This document shows positions 17,256 through 30,218 of a stretch of 64,000 bases of DNA, piece by piece. The notes beneath the pieces were generated by a model, which saw only the letters and a list, made by a program, of their open reading frames with translations, was not told where the DNA came from and did not search any database. The first letter of the stretch is position 1; every line of letters begins with the position of its first letter. A program made the position numbers and the translations under genes. Source of the DNA: Aromatoleum buckelii (lineage in GTDB: Bacteria; Pseudomonadota; Gammaproteobacteria; Burkholderiales; Rhodocyclaceae); contig NZ_WTVH02000010.1 in the NCBI RefSeq assembly GCF_012910785.2, positions 1,116,001-1,180,000 of the forward strand, in the 5' to 3' direction.

Positions 17256-18872
17256 ATGGACAAAACGCTCGCTATCGCTGTCGCCCAGCTGAATTTCACC
17301 GTCGGCGACCTCACCGGCAACGCCGACCGGATCATCCGCGCCCTCGACCAGGCCCGTGCAGCCGGCGCCGACCTGTTGCTGACGCCCGAACTGGCGCTAT
17401 CCGGTTATCCGCCCGAAGACTTGCTGCTGCGACCGGATTTCTACCGTGCATGCAGCCGGGAAGTGGCCCGCATCGCTCTGCACACCCAAGGCATCACGCT
17501 GGTGCTCGGGCATCCGGAAGAGCGCCGCGACTGGCGCTACAACGCCGCGTCGGTGATTCGCGACGGCGAAGTCCTCGCGACCTACCACAAGCATCTGCTG
17601 CCGAACTACGAAGTGTTCGACGAGGAACGCTATTTCGACCGCGGCCTCGACGCGTGCGTGTTCGAACTGAACGGCGTGAAACTGGGCGTCAATATCTGCG
17701 CCGATCTGTGGGAGTCGGGCCCGGCCGAACTGTTGCGCGCCGAAGGCGCGGAACTGCTGCTCGGCCTGAACGCGTCGCCGTACCACATGAACAAGCTCGC
17801 GCGCCGCTACGAAGTGCTGCGCGGGCGCGTCGCCGACACCGGCCTGCCGGTGGTGTATTGCAACATGGTCGGCGGCCAGGACGAACTGGTTTTCGACGGC
17901 GCATCGTTCGCGCTCGACGCCGACGGCAAGGTCATGTATCAGGCGGCGTCCTTCGAGGAGCGGCTCGACGTGCTGCATTTTCGCGGCGGACGCTGGGAGC
18001 CGGGCGAAATCGTTCCCGCACGGCCGATCGAGGAGGAAGTCTATGAGGCGCTCAAGACCGGTGTGCGCGACTACCTCGGCAAGAACGGTTTTCCCGGCGC
18101 GATCATCGGCCTGTCCGGCGGCATCGATTCCGCGCTGACGCTGTGCATCGCCGTCGACGCGCTCGGGCCGGAGCGGGTGCGTGCGGTGATGATGCCTTCG
18201 CCCTACACGGCGCAGATGAGCCTCGACGATTCGCGTGCACTCGTCGCGAACCTCGGCGTGCGCTACGACGAAATCCCGATCGAGCCGGCGATGAACACTT
18301 TCGCCGACCTGCTCGCCCGGCAGTTCGAGGGGCTGCCGGCGGACACCACCGAGGAAAACCTGCAGAGCCGCATTCGCGGCATGATCCTGATGGCGCTGTC
18401 GAACAAGACCGGCGCGATCGTGCTGACGACGGGCAACAAGAGCGAGATGGCGACCGGCTACGCGACGCTGTACGGCGACATGGCAGGCGGCTTCGCGGTG
18501 CTGAAGGATCTCTACAAGACGTTCGTGTTCCGCCTGTCGCGCTGGCGCAACACGGTCAGTCCGGTGATGCCGGAAAACATCATCACCCGCCCGCCGTCGG
18601 CGGAGCTGAAACCGGACCAGACCGACCAGGATTCGCTGCCGCCGTACGACGTGCTCGACGCGATCATCGAGGCCTACATGGAGCGCGACGAATCGCCGCG
18701 CGAGATCATCGCGCGCGGCTTCCCCGAAGCCGACGTGCGGCGCACCGTGGGGATGCTCAAGCGCAACGAATACAAGCGCCGCCAGTCACCGGTCGGCATC
18801 CGGGTGACGAGGCGTGGCTTCGGCAGGGACTGGCGTTATCCGATAACATCGCGCTATCAGGACGAATACTGA
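17256..18872 (+). CDS. nadE: Glutamine-dependent NAD+ synthetase
   Basis: A 538-residue enzyme that amidates deaminated NAD to NAD using glutamine. The N-terminal nitrilase-type glutaminase shows its triad in TPELALSGYPPEDL (Glu), ATYHKHLLPNYEVFD (Lys) and NICADLWE (Cys). The C-terminal synthetase has the PP-loop LSGGIDSALTL at about residue 287 and TTGNKSEMATGYATLYGD. The ATG at 17256 is the normal start. The PII gene follows after 54 bases on the same strand, so the two may be cotranscribed. Confidence 0.96.
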   Translation: MDKTLAIAVAQLNFTVGDLTGNADRIIRALDQARAAGADLLLTPELALSGYPPEDLLLRPDFYRACSREVARIALHTQGITLVLGHPEERRDWRYNAASVIRDGEVLATYHKHLLPNYEVFDEERYFDRGLDACVFELNGVKLGVNICADLWESGPAELLRAEGAELLLGLNASPYHMNKLARRYEVLRGRVADTGLPVVYCNMVGGQDELVFDGASFALDADGKVMYQAASFEERLDVLHFRGGRWEPGEIVPARPIEEEVYEALKTGVRDYLGKNGFPGAIIGLSGGIDSALTLCIAVDALGPERVRAVMMPSPYTAQMSLDDSRALVANLGVRYDEIPIEPAMNTFADLLARQFEGLPADTTEENLQSRIRGMILMALSNKTGAIVLTTGNKSEMATGYATLYGDMAGGFAVLKDLYKTFVFRLSRWRNTVSPVMPENIITRPPSAELKPDQTDQDSLPPYDVLDAIIEAYMERDESPREIIARGFPEADVRRTVGMLKRNEYKRRQSPVGIRVTRRGFGRDWRYPITSRYQDEY

Positions 18873-19265
<393 letters not shown>

Positions 19266-19301
19266 TTATCTGATTGCTTCCGCCCCGGTTGCCGGCCGCG
19301 T

Positions 19302-20393
19302 TCACTCCTTCGGCGGATTGCCGGCCCGCAGCAGCACCAGCAGCGCCCCGGAGCCGCCTTCGTTCGGACCGGCCTGGCAGAAGGCGAGGATTTCCTCGCG
19401 TTGCGCGAGCCAGCCGCGCGACAGGTGCTTGAGGATCGACAGCTTGCCCGGCGACCCGAGCCCCTTGCCGTGAATCACGCGCACGCAGCGGCGCCCCTGC
19501 TGGAGGCTCGCCGCGAGAAAGCGTGCCAGCGCTTCGCGGGCGTCGTCCCGATTGTAGCCGTGCAGGTCCACTTCTCCCTGCAGCACCCAGCGCCCGCGGC
19601 GCAAGTCCACGAGCACGCGGCGCGGCAGGCCGGGGCGCAGGAATATCGCCTCGTCCCCCATTTCCAGCCGGTCTTCGAGGCTCATCGGCGCGTCGAGCGA
19701 TTCGCGCAACGCAGCCTGCTCGTCTTCGCTGTGCTTCAGCGGCTCCGGGGGCGGCGGCGGAGGCTGCAGCTCGACCCGGTCGCGCGACTCGATCTGCCGG
19801 GCGCCGCGCACCGCATGACGGAAAAGCTCCGCCGGATCGAGCGCGTCGGGATCGGGCGGCAGCAGCAGCGACGTCGGATCGGTCTCGATGCGGTGCCGAT
19901 CTTCGTCCCGCATGTGCAGCGGATAGGGCGAGGGACGGGCGCGACCGAGCTCCGCGTGCCCCGGGTCGCGAAGCGGCGTAACGTCGCCGATCGCCGAACG
20001 AAAGAGCGCCGCATCCTCGAGTGTGTCGGCGGGCAAGCCCTTGGCGGGAGACGGCGCATCGGGTTCGACCGATCGGGGACGCGGCAGCGGCGGTGGCTTC
20101 GGTGTCTCGATTTCCGCTCGCCCGCCCCCTTTGGTAAGCGGTGCGACATTGCGCACGGCGTCGCGGAACAGTGCTGGATCGTCATCAGGGGAAGCGCCCG
20201 GATGAATTCCGTTGGCTGTCGCGGCGCGGGTGGGCTTGGCCGCAGCCGAGGCCGACTCCGGTTGCGCCGGCTTTTGGCTGCTCGCGGCCGGCGTCAGCTT
20301 GCCGCGCAGCGCGGCAAGTTCCTCGAGGGTATGCAGCGCGCGCCCGGTTCGGCCTCCCGGTTTCGGTGCAGCAGGGGGAAGCCGCCGGGCCAT
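19302..20393 (-). CDS. Smr-domain protein with a triplicated N-terminal motif
   Basis: A 363-residue protein with a C-terminal Smr (MutS2-related) domain: VDLHGYNRDDAREAL and VIHGKGLGSPGKL, the LDxHG and HGKG motifs of a predicted nuclease. Relatives (SmrA/YdaL type) are about 180-220 residues; this one has a long Pro-rich N-terminus. In that region an LFRxAVxxVxPL-type motif occurs three times (DPALFRDAVRNVAPL, DAALFRSAIGDVTPL, AELFRHAVRGARQI), each followed by a proline-rich stretch. The ATG at 20393 lies 8 bases after the trxB stop, so it is likely cotranscribed with trxB. Confidence 0.87.
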   Translation of the reverse strand: MARRLPPAAPKPGGRTGRALHTLEELAALRGKLTPAASSQKPAQPESASAAAKPTRAATANGIHPGASPDDDPALFRDAVRNVAPLTKGGGRAEIETPKPPPLPRPRSVEPDAPSPAKGLPADTLEDAALFRSAIGDVTPLRDPGHAELGRARPSPYPLHMRDEDRHRIETDPTSLLLPPDPDALDPAELFRHAVRGARQIESRDRVELQPPPPPPEPLKHSEDEQAALRESLDAPMSLEDRLEMGDEAIFLRPGLPRRVLVDLRRGRWVLQGEVDLHGYNRDDAREALARFLAASLQQGRRCVRVIHGKGLGSPGKLSILKHLSRGWLAQREEILAFCQAGPNEGGSGALLVLLRAGNPPKE

Positions 20394-20401
20394 GGTCGTG
20401 C

Positions 20402-21481
<1,080 letters not shown>

Positions 21482-21551
21482 TCAGGGGAGATGACGTGCC
21501 CAATCCGCGCGATGTCGCGGTTCGGGCGGGAAAGTCAATCGTGGATTCCGG

Positions 21552-21557
21552 TATAAT
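21552..21557 (+). promoter_or_regulatory. Putative -10 element for the Crp-type regulator
   Basis: A perfect TATAAT 69 bases upstream of the ATG at 21627, within the 271-base divergent gap with trxB. No convincing -35 is visible, so activation by a regulator or an extended -10 would be needed. Confidence 0.45.
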
Positions 21558-21626
21558 CAGTGGCATTGTCCATCGCCAGTTTTCCTGTTTTCTGGTACGC
21601 ACGTTCGAGCTAATTTCGGAGTCGCC

Positions 21627-22298
21627 ATGACCCAGCCTACCGCGGTGTCTACCACTGCCCTGAAGACCTTTCCGCTGTTTCAAGGTTTGTCCGACGACAC
21701 CCTGGCGATGGTTTCCCGCTCCGCGATGATGCGCCGCATTCCCCGCGGGCAGAGCGTGGTGCATGCCGGCGAGCGCTGCGATTTTGTCTACCTGGTCCTG
21801 ACCGGGAGCCTCAAGGTCGTCGTCAGCGACGAGGACGGCCGCGAGGTGATCCTGACGATTCTGGGGCAGGGCGAACTGTTCGGCGAGATGGGCATGTTCG
21901 GCGAGCAACCGCGCTCGGCGACCGTCGTCGCGGTGATGCCTTCCGACCTCGTGATGATCGCGAAAAACGATTTTCGCACGATCATGCAGGGCAACTTCGA
22001 AGTGGCCTGGCGCATCATGGCCAACCTCGCCGAACGCCTGCGCAATGCCGATCGCAAGATCGAGAGCCTCGCGCTGATGGACGTCTACGGCCGCGTCGCG
22101 CGCCTGCTGCTTGAAATGTCCGAGGAAGTGAACGGGGATACGGTGGTGGTGCGCAAGATCACGAAGCAGGACATCGCGAAAATGATCGGTGCGTCGCGCG
22201 AGATGGTCAGCAGGGTCATGAAGGACCTCGCCGCGCAAGGGCTTATCGAGGAAACCGGCGCCGGCATCGTGCTGCGCGATCGCCTGCAGATCGTCTGA
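21627..22298 (+). CDS. Crp/Fnr-family transcriptional regulator
   Basis: A 223-residue regulator with an N-terminal cyclic-nucleotide-binding fold and a C-terminal winged helix-turn-helix (ITKQDIAKMIGASREMVSRVMKDL). The phosphate-binding cassette FGEMGMFGEQPRSATV keeps the Glu, Arg and Ser that contact cAMP in Crp. The N-terminal cysteine cluster of FNR is missing, so it is unlikely to be an oxygen sensor. It lies between trxB and ftsK. Confidence 0.9.
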   Translation: MTQPTAVSTTALKTFPLFQGLSDDTLAMVSRSAMMRRIPRGQSVVHAGERCDFVYLVLTGSLKVVVSDEDGREVILTILGQGELFGEMGMFGEQPRSATVVAVMPSDLVMIAKNDFRTIMQGNFEVAWRIMANLAERLRNADRKIESLALMDVYGRVARLLLEMSEEVNGDTVVVRKITKQDIAKMIGASREMVSRVMKDLAAQGLIEETGAGIVLRDRLQIV

Positions 22299-22355
22299 AT
22301 CGATCCGGTCTGTTTCCCTTCGCAACAGCGGCAACGGCCATGTTGACGGATCGCA

Positions 22356-22361
22356 TATAAT
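22356..22361 (+). promoter_or_regulatory. Putative -10 element for ftsK
   Basis: TATAAT 39 bases before the ftsK ATG. A TTGACG at 22343-22348 is too close (7 bases) to be its -35. Candidate only. Confidence 0.4.
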
Positions 22362-22400
22362 TTCGCACCGTCGTTTTCCTCCGGCCTCAAGTTTCTCCTC

Positions 22401-24701
22401 ATGTCGTCCCGCCTGTCCTCACGCTCCCAGCCTTTGCCGGAAAAGATCTCGCTGCTGCTGCAAGAAGCCCGCTGGCTGATTCTCGGCGTGATGTCGCTGT
22501 ATGTCGGCCTCGTGCTGCTCGGCTACAGCAAGGCCGATCCGGGCTGGTCGCACGCCGCCGAAGTGTCGCGTATCGCCAACCCGGGCGGGCGCTTTGGCGC
22601 GTGGCTCGCGGATCTGCTGTATTACCTGTTCGGCGTGTCCGCGTGGTGGTGGGTGGTTTTTCTCGGCTACGGGCTGGTGTGGGGCTTTCGCCGGCTGAAG
22701 CATGACCTGCGCCTCGACAGGCGGTCGTTCTTCATCGTTCTGGTAGGTTTCTTCGTCGTGCTGGTCGCCAGTAGCGCGCTCGAATCGCTGCGCTTTCACT
22801 CGCACGGCGCAAGCATTCCGCTGGCTCCCGGCGGCCTCGTCGGCATGGAACTGGGCGCGGCGGTGCAGCGTTATCTCGGCTTTACGGGCGGCACGCTGCT
22901 GTTGTTGGCGCTGTTCGCGTCCGGGTTGAGTCTTTTCTCGGGCATCTCGTGGCTGTCGCTCGTCGAGCGGATCGGCACTTCGGTCGAGCGCGGGTGCAGC
23001 ACGCTGCGGCAGGCGTGGCGTGGCCGAACCGAGCGCAAGGCGGCGCAACCGGTGGCGCAAAAGGCCGCGCTCGTCGAGCCGAAGCGGCGCAAAGCCGAAG
23101 CGTCGCCGTCCCCGTCCGGGCGCATCGAGCCGGCGCGGATCGAGCCGGCGATGGTCGACACGCCAAAGCCCGAGCGCGTCGAGAAAGGCCGGCAGCAGCC
23201 GCTCTTCGTCGATCTGCCGGCCGGATCGATGCCGCCGCTCGCGCTGCTCGATCGGCCGTCGGCCGACCTCGAGCCGCCGTCGGCCGAATTGCTGGAGTCG
23301 ACGTCGCGCCTGATCGAAACGAAGCTCGCGGATTTCGGCGTCGAGGTCAAAGTGCTGGCGGCGTATCCCGGGCCGGTCGTGACGCGCTACGAAATCGAGC
23401 CGGCGACCGGCGTCAAGGGCAGCCAGGTGGTGAATCTCGCGAAAGACCTTTCGCGTGCGCTGTCGCTGGTGTCGATCCGCGTCGTCGAGACGGTGCCCGG
23501 CAAGTCGTGCATGGCGCTGGAACTGCCGAACCCGAAGCGGCAGATGGTGCGCCTGTCCGAGATCCTGGGTTCGAAGGCGTATCAGGACATGCATTCGTCG
23601 CTGACGGTCGCGCTCGGCAAGGACATCGGCGGGCAGCCGGTCGTCGCCGATCTGGCGAAGATGCCGCACCTGCTCGTCGCCGGCACGACCGGTTCGGGCA
23701 AATCGGTCGGCATCAACGCGATGATCCTGTCGCTGCTGTACAAGGCCGAGCCCGAGAAAGTGCGGCTGATCATGGTCGACCCGAAGATGCTGGAATTGTC
23801 GATCTACGAAGGCATCCCGCACCTGCTGGCACCGGTCGTCACCGACATGAAGCACGCGGCGAACGCGCTGAACTGGTGCGTCGTCGAGATGGACAAGCGC
23901 TACAAGCTGATGGCGGCGGTCGGCGTGCGCAATCTCGCCGGCTTCAATAAGGCGGTCACCCAGGCGGCGGAAACGGATAAGCCGATGACGAACCCGTTCG
24001 CGATCAATCCTGACAACCCGGAGCCGCTCGAGACGCTGCCGCACATCGTCGTCGTCGTCGACGAGCTCGCCGACATGATGATGGTCGTCGGCAAGAAGGT
24101 CGAGGAGCTGATCGCGCGGCTCGCGCAGAAGGCGCGCGCGGCCGGCATCCACCTGATCCTCGCGACGCAGCGCCCGTCGGTCGACGTTATCACCGGCCTG
24201 ATCAAGGCCAACGTGCCCACGCGCATCGCGTTCCAGGTGTCGAGCAAGATCGACTCGCGCACTATCCTCGACCAGATGGGCGCGGAAGCCTTGCTCGGCA
24301 TGGGCGACATGCTTTACCTCGCGCCCGGCACCGGCCTGCCGGTACGCGTGCACGGCGCGTTCGTCGCCGACGACGAAGTGCACAAGGTCGTCGACCATCT
24401 CAAGCGCAGCGGTCCGCCGGATTATGTCGAAGGGATCCTGTCGGCCGCCGAGGAGGAGACTGACGGGGCGCTCGGCGGCGCAGACAGCGGCGACGGCGAG
24501 GCCGATCCGCTCTATGACCAGGCCGTGGAGATCGTCGTCAAGACCCGGCGGCCGTCGATTTCGCTCGTGCAGCGTCATCTGCGCATCGGCTACAACCGCG
24601 CGGCGCGGCTGATCGAACAGATGGAACGTTCGGGGCTGGTATCGGCGATGGGCAGCAACGGCAACCGCGAAGTGATCGCGCCTGTGAAGGAGACCGAGTG
24701 A
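22401..24701 (+). CDS. ftsK: DNA translocase FtsK
   Basis: A 766-residue septum-located DNA pump that resolves chromosomes at division. It has four N-terminal membrane helices (about residues 25-190), a short charged Pro-rich linker (about 205-290), a RecA-like motor with Walker [11 protein letters not shown] at about residue 428 and Walker [15 protein letters not shown], and the C-terminal gamma winged helix ([29 protein letters not shown]). The linker is much shorter than in E. coli, as in other betaproteobacteria. The stop overlaps the lolA start. Confidence 0.97.
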   Translation: MSSRLSSRSQPLPEKISLLLQEARWLILGVMSLYVGLVLLGYSKADPGWSHAAEVSRIANPGGRFGAWLADLLYYLFGVSAWWWVVFLGYGLVWGFRRLKHDLRLDRRSFFIVLVGFFVVLVASSALESLRFHSHGASIPLAPGGLVGMELGAAVQRYLGFTGGTLLLLALFASGLSLFSGISWLSLVERIGTSVERGCSTLRQAWRGRTERKAAQPVAQKAALVEPKRRKAEASPSPSGRIEPARIEPAMVDTPKPERVEKGRQQPLFVDLPAGSMPPLALLDRPSADLEPPSAELLESTSRLIETKLADFGVEVKVLAAYPGPVVTRYEIEPATGVKGSQVVNLAKDLSRALSLVSIRVVETVPGKSCMALELPNPKRQMVRLSEILGSKAYQDMHSSLTVALGKDIGGQPVVADLAKMPHLLVAGTTGSGKSVGINAMILSLLYKAEPEKVRLIMVDPKMLELSIYEGIPHLLAPVVTDMKHAANALNWCVVEMDKRYKLMAAVGVRNLAGFNKAVTQAAETDKPMTNPFAINPDNPEPLETLPHIVVVVDELADMMMVVGKKVEELIARLAQKARAAGIHLILATQRPSVDVITGLIKANVPTRIAFQVSSKIDSRTILDQMGAEALLGMGDMLYLAPGTGLPVRVHGAFVADDEVHKVVDHLKRSGPPDYVEGILSAAEEETDGALGGADSGDGEADPLYDQAVEIVVKTRRPSISLVQRHLRIGYNRAARLIEQMERSGLVSAMGSNGNREVIAPVKETE

Positions 24702-25348
24702 GTCATTGGAGCAGGGGTCGGGCAGCGTTCATTGCACGCGTGCTGCTGTGCGCAGCAGCGGCTTGGGCGTCCTCGGGAGCGGCGGCAGCGGCGAGCGGCG
24801 TCGAACAGTTGCGCGAGTTCGTCGATACCGCGCGCAGCGCGCAGGGCGAATTCGAACAGACCGTGTCGTCCGCTTCGGGGCGCAGGGCGCAGCAGGCGAG
24901 CGGCAGCTTCGTGTTCCTGCGCCCCGGCAAGTTCCGCTGGAGCTACGACAAGCCGTATCCGCAGCTGCTCGTCAGCGACGGCGAGAAACTGTGGTCGTGG
25001 GACCGGGATCTCAACCAGGTCACCGTGAAGCGCCTGGGCGACGCCCTGGGGAGCACGCCGGCCGCTATCCTTGCCGGCAGCGGCACGCTGGACCGCGATT
25101 TCAATCTCGCTGAAGCGGGCTCGGGCGACGGGCTCGACTGGGTGCTGGCAACACCGAAGCACGCGGAAAGCGGTTTCCAGTCGATACGCCTGGGCCTCGC
25201 GGGTGGGCTGTTGAAGCGCATGGAGTTGCAGGACAACTTCGGCCAGACGACGATGATCGTGTTCAGGTCGCTGGAACCGAACGCGCGTCCCGATCCGTCG
25301 CTGTTCCGTTTCGTCCCGCCCGCGGGCGCCGACGTCATCGGCGACTGA
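24698..25348 (+). CDS. lolA: Outer-membrane lipoprotein carrier LolA
   Basis: A 216-residue periplasmic chaperone that takes lipoproteins from LolCDE to LolB. The GTG start at 24698 overlaps the ftsK stop (GTGA). It is followed by an unusually Arg-containing but plausible signal peptide ending near GAAAAAS. Typical LolA segments are [37 protein letters not shown] and [14 protein letters not shown]. The ftsK-lolA-rarA-serS order is common in Betaproteobacteria. Confidence 0.94.
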   Translation: MSHWSRGRAAFIARVLLCAAAAWASSGAAAAASGVEQLREFVDTARSAQGEFEQTVSSASGRRAQQASGSFVFLRPGKFRWSYDKPYPQLLVSDGEKLWSWDRDLNQVTVKRLGDALGSTPAAILAGSGTLDRDFNLAEAGSGDGLDWVLATPKHAESGFQSIRLGLAGGLLKRMELQDNFGQTTMIVFRSLEPNARPDPSLFRFVPPAGADVIGD

Positions 25349-25361
25349 CGCGCGATCCCGG

Positions 25362-26690
25362 ATGGCGGATCTTTTCGACGACGTCGAGCCGCCGCGCGTA
25401 CCGCTCGCCGAGCGGATGCGCCCGACGACGCTCGCCGAGGTCGCCGGCCAGCGCCATCTGCTCGGTCCCGGCAAGCCGCTGCGGCTCGCCTTCGAATCCG
25501 GCAAGCTGCATTCGATGATCCTGTGGGGACCTCCGGGTGTGGGCAAGACGACGCTCGCACGCCTGATGGCGCAGGCCTTCGATGCGGAATTCATCGCACT
25601 ATCGGCGGTGTTCTCCGGAGTCAAGGACATTCGCGAAGCGGTCGCGCACGCGCAGACTGAAAAGGCGCGCGGACGCCACACGATCCTGTTCGTCGACGAG
25701 GTGCATCGCTTCAACAAGGCGCAGCAGGACGCGTTTCTGCCTTATGTCGAGCAAGGCGTCGTGACGCTGATCGGCGCGACGACCGAGAATCCGTCGTTCG
25801 AAGTCAATTCGGCGCTGCTGTCGCGCGCGGCGGTCTATGTGCTCGAACCCCTCGACGACGAAGCGTTGGGGGAACTGTTCGAGCGCGCCCGCCTGCTGGC
25901 GTGTCCGCAGCTGGAATTTGCGCCGGCCGCGCGTGAACGCATGATCGGCTTTGCCGACGGCGACGCGCGGCGCTTGATGAACCTCATCGAGCAGGTCGAG
26001 GTTGCTGCGGAAACCGCAGGGATAGTCACGGTGACGCCCGAGTTTGTCGACGAGGCGCTATCGACTCGCCTGCGACGTTTCGACAAGGGAGGCGAAGCGT
26101 TCTACGACCAGATATCGGCACTACACAAATCGGTGCGGGGTTCGAATCCGGATGCCGCCCTTTACTGGCTGTGCCGGATGCTGGACGGCGGAGCGGACGC
26201 ACTCTATCTCGGACGGCGCCTGATCCGCATGGCGACCGAGGACATCGGGCTCGCCGATCCGCGCGCCCTCGAAATCGCGTTGAACGCATGCGCGACCTAC
26301 GAACGGCTCGGTTCTCCGGAAGGGGAACTGGCGCTTGCCGAAGCGACGGTCTTCCTTGCCTGCGCGGCGAAATCCAACGCGGTCTACAAAGCCTACAACG
26401 CTGCGCGAAAACACGTCGCGCAGGACGTCTCGCGTCCGGTGCCGCTACATCTGCGCAACGCTCCCACTCGCCTGATGAAGGAACTGGGCCATGGCAAGGC
26501 TTATCGCTACGCGCATGACGAACCCGAAGCGTACGCCGCTGGCGAAAACTACCTGCCCGACGGCATGAAGGCGCCAGGATGGTATCGCCCGACGCAGTAC
26601 GGACTCGAAGCGCGGATCGCGGCAAAACTCGAGCATCTGCGCGAACTCGACGAGCAGATGGCTATGCGCGTCCCGAAGGACGCGAGTTGA
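25362..26690 (+). CDS. rarA: Replication-associated recombination protein A (AAA ATPase)
   Basis: A 442-residue AAA+ ATPase (RarA/MgsA) that acts at stalled replication forks and interacts with SSB. It has Walker A GPPGVGKTT at about residue 54, Walker B ILFVDEVHRFNKAQQDAFLP, sensor 1 IGATTENPSFEVN and the C-terminal tetramerisation region with KSVRGSNPDAALYWLCRML. It follows lolA by 13 bases, consistent with one operon. Confidence 0.95.
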   Translation: MADLFDDVEPPRVPLAERMRPTTLAEVAGQRHLLGPGKPLRLAFESGKLHSMILWGPPGVGKTTLARLMAQAFDAEFIALSAVFSGVKDIREAVAHAQTEKARGRHTILFVDEVHRFNKAQQDAFLPYVEQGVVTLIGATTENPSFEVNSALLSRAAVYVLEPLDDEALGELFERARLLACPQLEFAPAARERMIGFADGDARRLMNLIEQVEVAAETAGIVTVTPEFVDEALSTRLRRFDKGGEAFYDQISALHKSVRGSNPDAALYWLCRMLDGGADALYLGRRLIRMATEDIGLADPRALEIALNACATYERLGSPEGELALAEATVFLACAAKSNAVYKAYNAARKHVAQDVSRPVPLHLRNAPTRLMKELGHGKAYRYAHDEPEAYAAGENYLPDGMKAPGWYRPTQYGLEARIAAKLEHLRELDEQMAMRVPKDAS

Positions 26691-26717
26691 CAGCCGATCA
26701 ATGCGGAGGAGCAGCTT

Positions 26718-26981
26718 TCAGTGCGGGAGAGGGTGGTCGGCCATGAAGCGGGCGCGTACATTCTTGGCCCGCTCGGCCCTTTCGAGATCCCCACGTTCGG
26801 TGGCTCGCTCGATGAGGTCTTGCATGTAGGTCGTCAACATCAGCACCCCTTCCGGGGTTTGCACCATGCCGCACACGACTTGCGCAGCGGCACCCTCGGG
26901 AATGCCCTCGTGTTCTGCAACGAGCGCAACTTCGTCATCCGTCAAATCGCAATAATCAAGGCAGTCTCTAATGGACAACAT
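26718..26981 (-). CDS. Small conserved hypothetical protein
   Basis: An 87-residue acidic protein. The start at 26981 (MLSIRDCLDYCDLT) was chosen because GAGGAGA lies about 8 bases upstream; a longer reading to 27011 has no such signal. The sequence is helical, with the pattern LTDDEVALVAEHEGIPE, the central CGMVQTPEGVLML and a C-terminal helix of alternating charges. I recognise it as a type of uncharacterised protein seen in other Betaproteobacteria, but no function is known to me. It is convergent with rarA and divergent from serS. Confidence 0.72.
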   Translation of the reverse strand: MLSIRDCLDYCDLTDDEVALVAEHEGIPEGAAAQVVCGMVQTPEGVLMLTTYMQDLIERATERGDLERAERAKNVRARFMADHPLPH

Positions 26982-27218
26982 CGGCCTCTTCTCCTCTAGT
27001 GTTGCGGACACCGTCTTCCGCGGTGTTGGCTTACTAAGCTTAAGATACAGGGCGCCGAATGCAAGGAAAGTTTATCGATCGCCAAGAATATAAACGATTG
27101 ATTCCATTAATGGATTTGTGCATCGCCGCAAGCTCTTCGCGAGGCTGACGAAAGGCCGGCGAACAAAGCGGCGCGGTCCCCGAAGATGTCCTGCCAGAAA
27201 ACCCCGCTTTCCCATTGA

Positions 27219-28526
<1,308 letters not shown>

Positions 28527-28530
28527 AATC

Positions 28531-29958
28531 TCAGTCGCCGGCACCGCCGAGCTTCAGGCCGGATGGCTGCAGCGGCGCGGTGTAGGGCGGTTCGAGGCGC
28601 GCGAGAATGCCGTGGAAGTTGCGGATGTTCTCGGTCATGATCACCGCCTCGCCGCCGCGCGCCGGGCCAGCCTTGAGCCGCGCCGCGTATTCGGCTCGCG
28701 ACAGCAGCGGAAGGACGGCTTTCATGTCCCACCACGTCGTGTCGTCCCGGCCCATGCCGCGGGCGATCGCCCGTGCGCCGTTCATGTGGCCCATGCCGAG
28801 GTTGTATGCTGCCACCGCGATCCAAGAGCGGTCGGGTTCGGCAATCCCACCGGGCAACTGGTCCCTCAGCATCGAAAAATAGCGCGCCCCGCCGAGAATG
28901 CTCTCGCGCGCATCGAGGCGGTCGCCCACGCCGAGCCGGTCTGCGGTCTCGGAAGTCAGCATCATCATTCCCCGCACCCCGGTGCGCGACGTCGCGAGCG
29001 GGTCCCACCGCGATTCCTGGTATGCGAGAGCGGCGAGAAAGCGCCAATCGACGCCGGTGCGTGCCTGCGCGTCATGGAAATGCCGGCGATAGGCGGGTAG
29101 GCGCGTGCGCATGTGGTCCAGAAAAACCGCCACGTCCTGGTCGTCGAGGCGGCGGATGTGGCCGAAGTAGCGATCGGCGATCCGGGCGAGCAGCGCGCTT
29201 TCGCGGGCGCTGGCGAGAAAGGCGTCGACCTCGGCGCCCAGGCTCTCCTCGTCGATCGGCAGGGCCCATGCGATTTCCGACCGAACCGGCAGGTCGTAGG
29301 CAATTACGACGGTCGGCTCGGTTTGTGCTGCCAGTGCGAAATGCACCCGGTCGGTGGCGACGAGATCGAGTTTGCGCTGTCCCAACTCCTCGAGCAGCGC
29401 CTCATCGCCAAGCTTGGCCGGAAAGTGCAGAGTGAGGCCGGGAACGCGCTTGCGGACTCGCTCGAGTGCCTCGACGGGCGGGGAACCGCGCCGCATGCTT
29501 ATGGTTCGACCGGCGAGATCGTCCTCGCTGCCGATCTCCCGGCCGTCCGAACGCCCGACCAGTACATAGTCCACCTCTCGCAGCGGAGCCGACCACCGCA
29601 ACGGAAAGCGTTCGTTGCGGGCGATTCCGGCCGCGGCGAGATGCACCTCGCCGTTGAGGACCGCGTCGAGCGCCCGCGGGGCATCGGGATACACGATGAA
29701 ACGCACTGGCACGTCGAGGCGTTGCCCCAGTTTCTGCAGCAGGTCGTGTTCGAATCCGGACGCCTCGCCCTGCGCCTCCTGACGGTAGGAAATCGCATCC
29801 AGCCGAGTCGCGACGCGCAGTTCGCCGGCCGCCCGATAGTCCCCGACCCGTTGCGGAGTCGCCTCGGGTGTGCATCCGGACAGCGCGAACAGCGCAATGA
29901 ACAGAAAGACAGGCAAGAAGGCACTCCCCAGAGGCGACCCCGGATTTTGCGCGAGCAT
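28531..29958 (-). CDS. mltF: Membrane-bound lytic murein transglycosylase F
   Basis: A 475-residue lipoprotein that cleaves peptidoglycan glycan strands. It has a lipobox LSGC, an N-terminal periplasmic substrate-binding (SBP_bac_3) domain (about residues 45-270) and a C-terminal lysozyme-like domain with catalytic glutamate in ALAYQESRWDP, then TGVRGMMMLTSETA and AAYNLGMGHMNGAR. The start is uncertain: ATG at 29958 is listed, but a TTG at 29916 has a much better GGGGAG ribosome site and leaves a short lipoprotein signal. Confidence 0.92.
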   Translation of the reverse strand: MLAQNPGSPLGSAFLPVFLFIALFALSGCTPEATPQRVGDYRAAGELRVATRLDAISYRQEAQGEASGFEHDLLQKLGQRLDVPVRFIVYPDAPRALDAVLNGEVHLAAAGIARNERFPLRWSAPLREVDYVLVGRSDGREIGSEDDLAGRTISMRRGSPPVEALERVRKRVPGLTLHFPAKLGDEALLEELGQRKLDLVATDRVHFALAAQTEPTVVIAYDLPVRSEIAWALPIDEESLGAEVDAFLASARESALLARIADRYFGHIRRLDDQDVAVFLDHMRTRLPAYRRHFHDAQARTGVDWRFLAALAYQESRWDPLATSRTGVRGMMMLTSETADRLGVGDRLDARESILGGARYFSMLRDQLPGGIAEPDRSWIAVAAYNLGMGHMNGARAIARGMGRDDTTWWDMKAVLPLLSRAEYAARLKAGPARGGEAVIMTENIRNFHGILARLEPPYTAPLQPSGLKLGGAGD

Positions 29959-30069
29959 ATGTCGGGAGGCAACGACACTCGGGGCACCAATCTTCGTCAG
30001 CGGCGCGCAGGTCCTTGTTCGCTTTCCGGGCAAGACACTGAAACACCGTTCGCCATGCGAAGTTATTTC

Positions 30070-30098
30070 TTGTTTGATACCGATCGTGTACGTATAAT
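30070..30098 (+). promoter_or_regulatory. Sigma-70 promoter of tRNA-Ser
   Basis: TTGTTT (30070-30075) and TATAAT (30093-30098) separated by exactly 17 bases, followed by a GC-rich discriminator (GCGCCCTCCC) typical of stable-RNA promoters under stringent control. The tRNA begins 31 bases after the -10. This is the best sigma-70 promoter I found in the window. Confidence 0.8.
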
Positions 30099-30128
30099 GC
30101 GCCCTCCCGTGAGACGATCGCGGGACGC

Positions 30129-30218
<90 letters not shown>

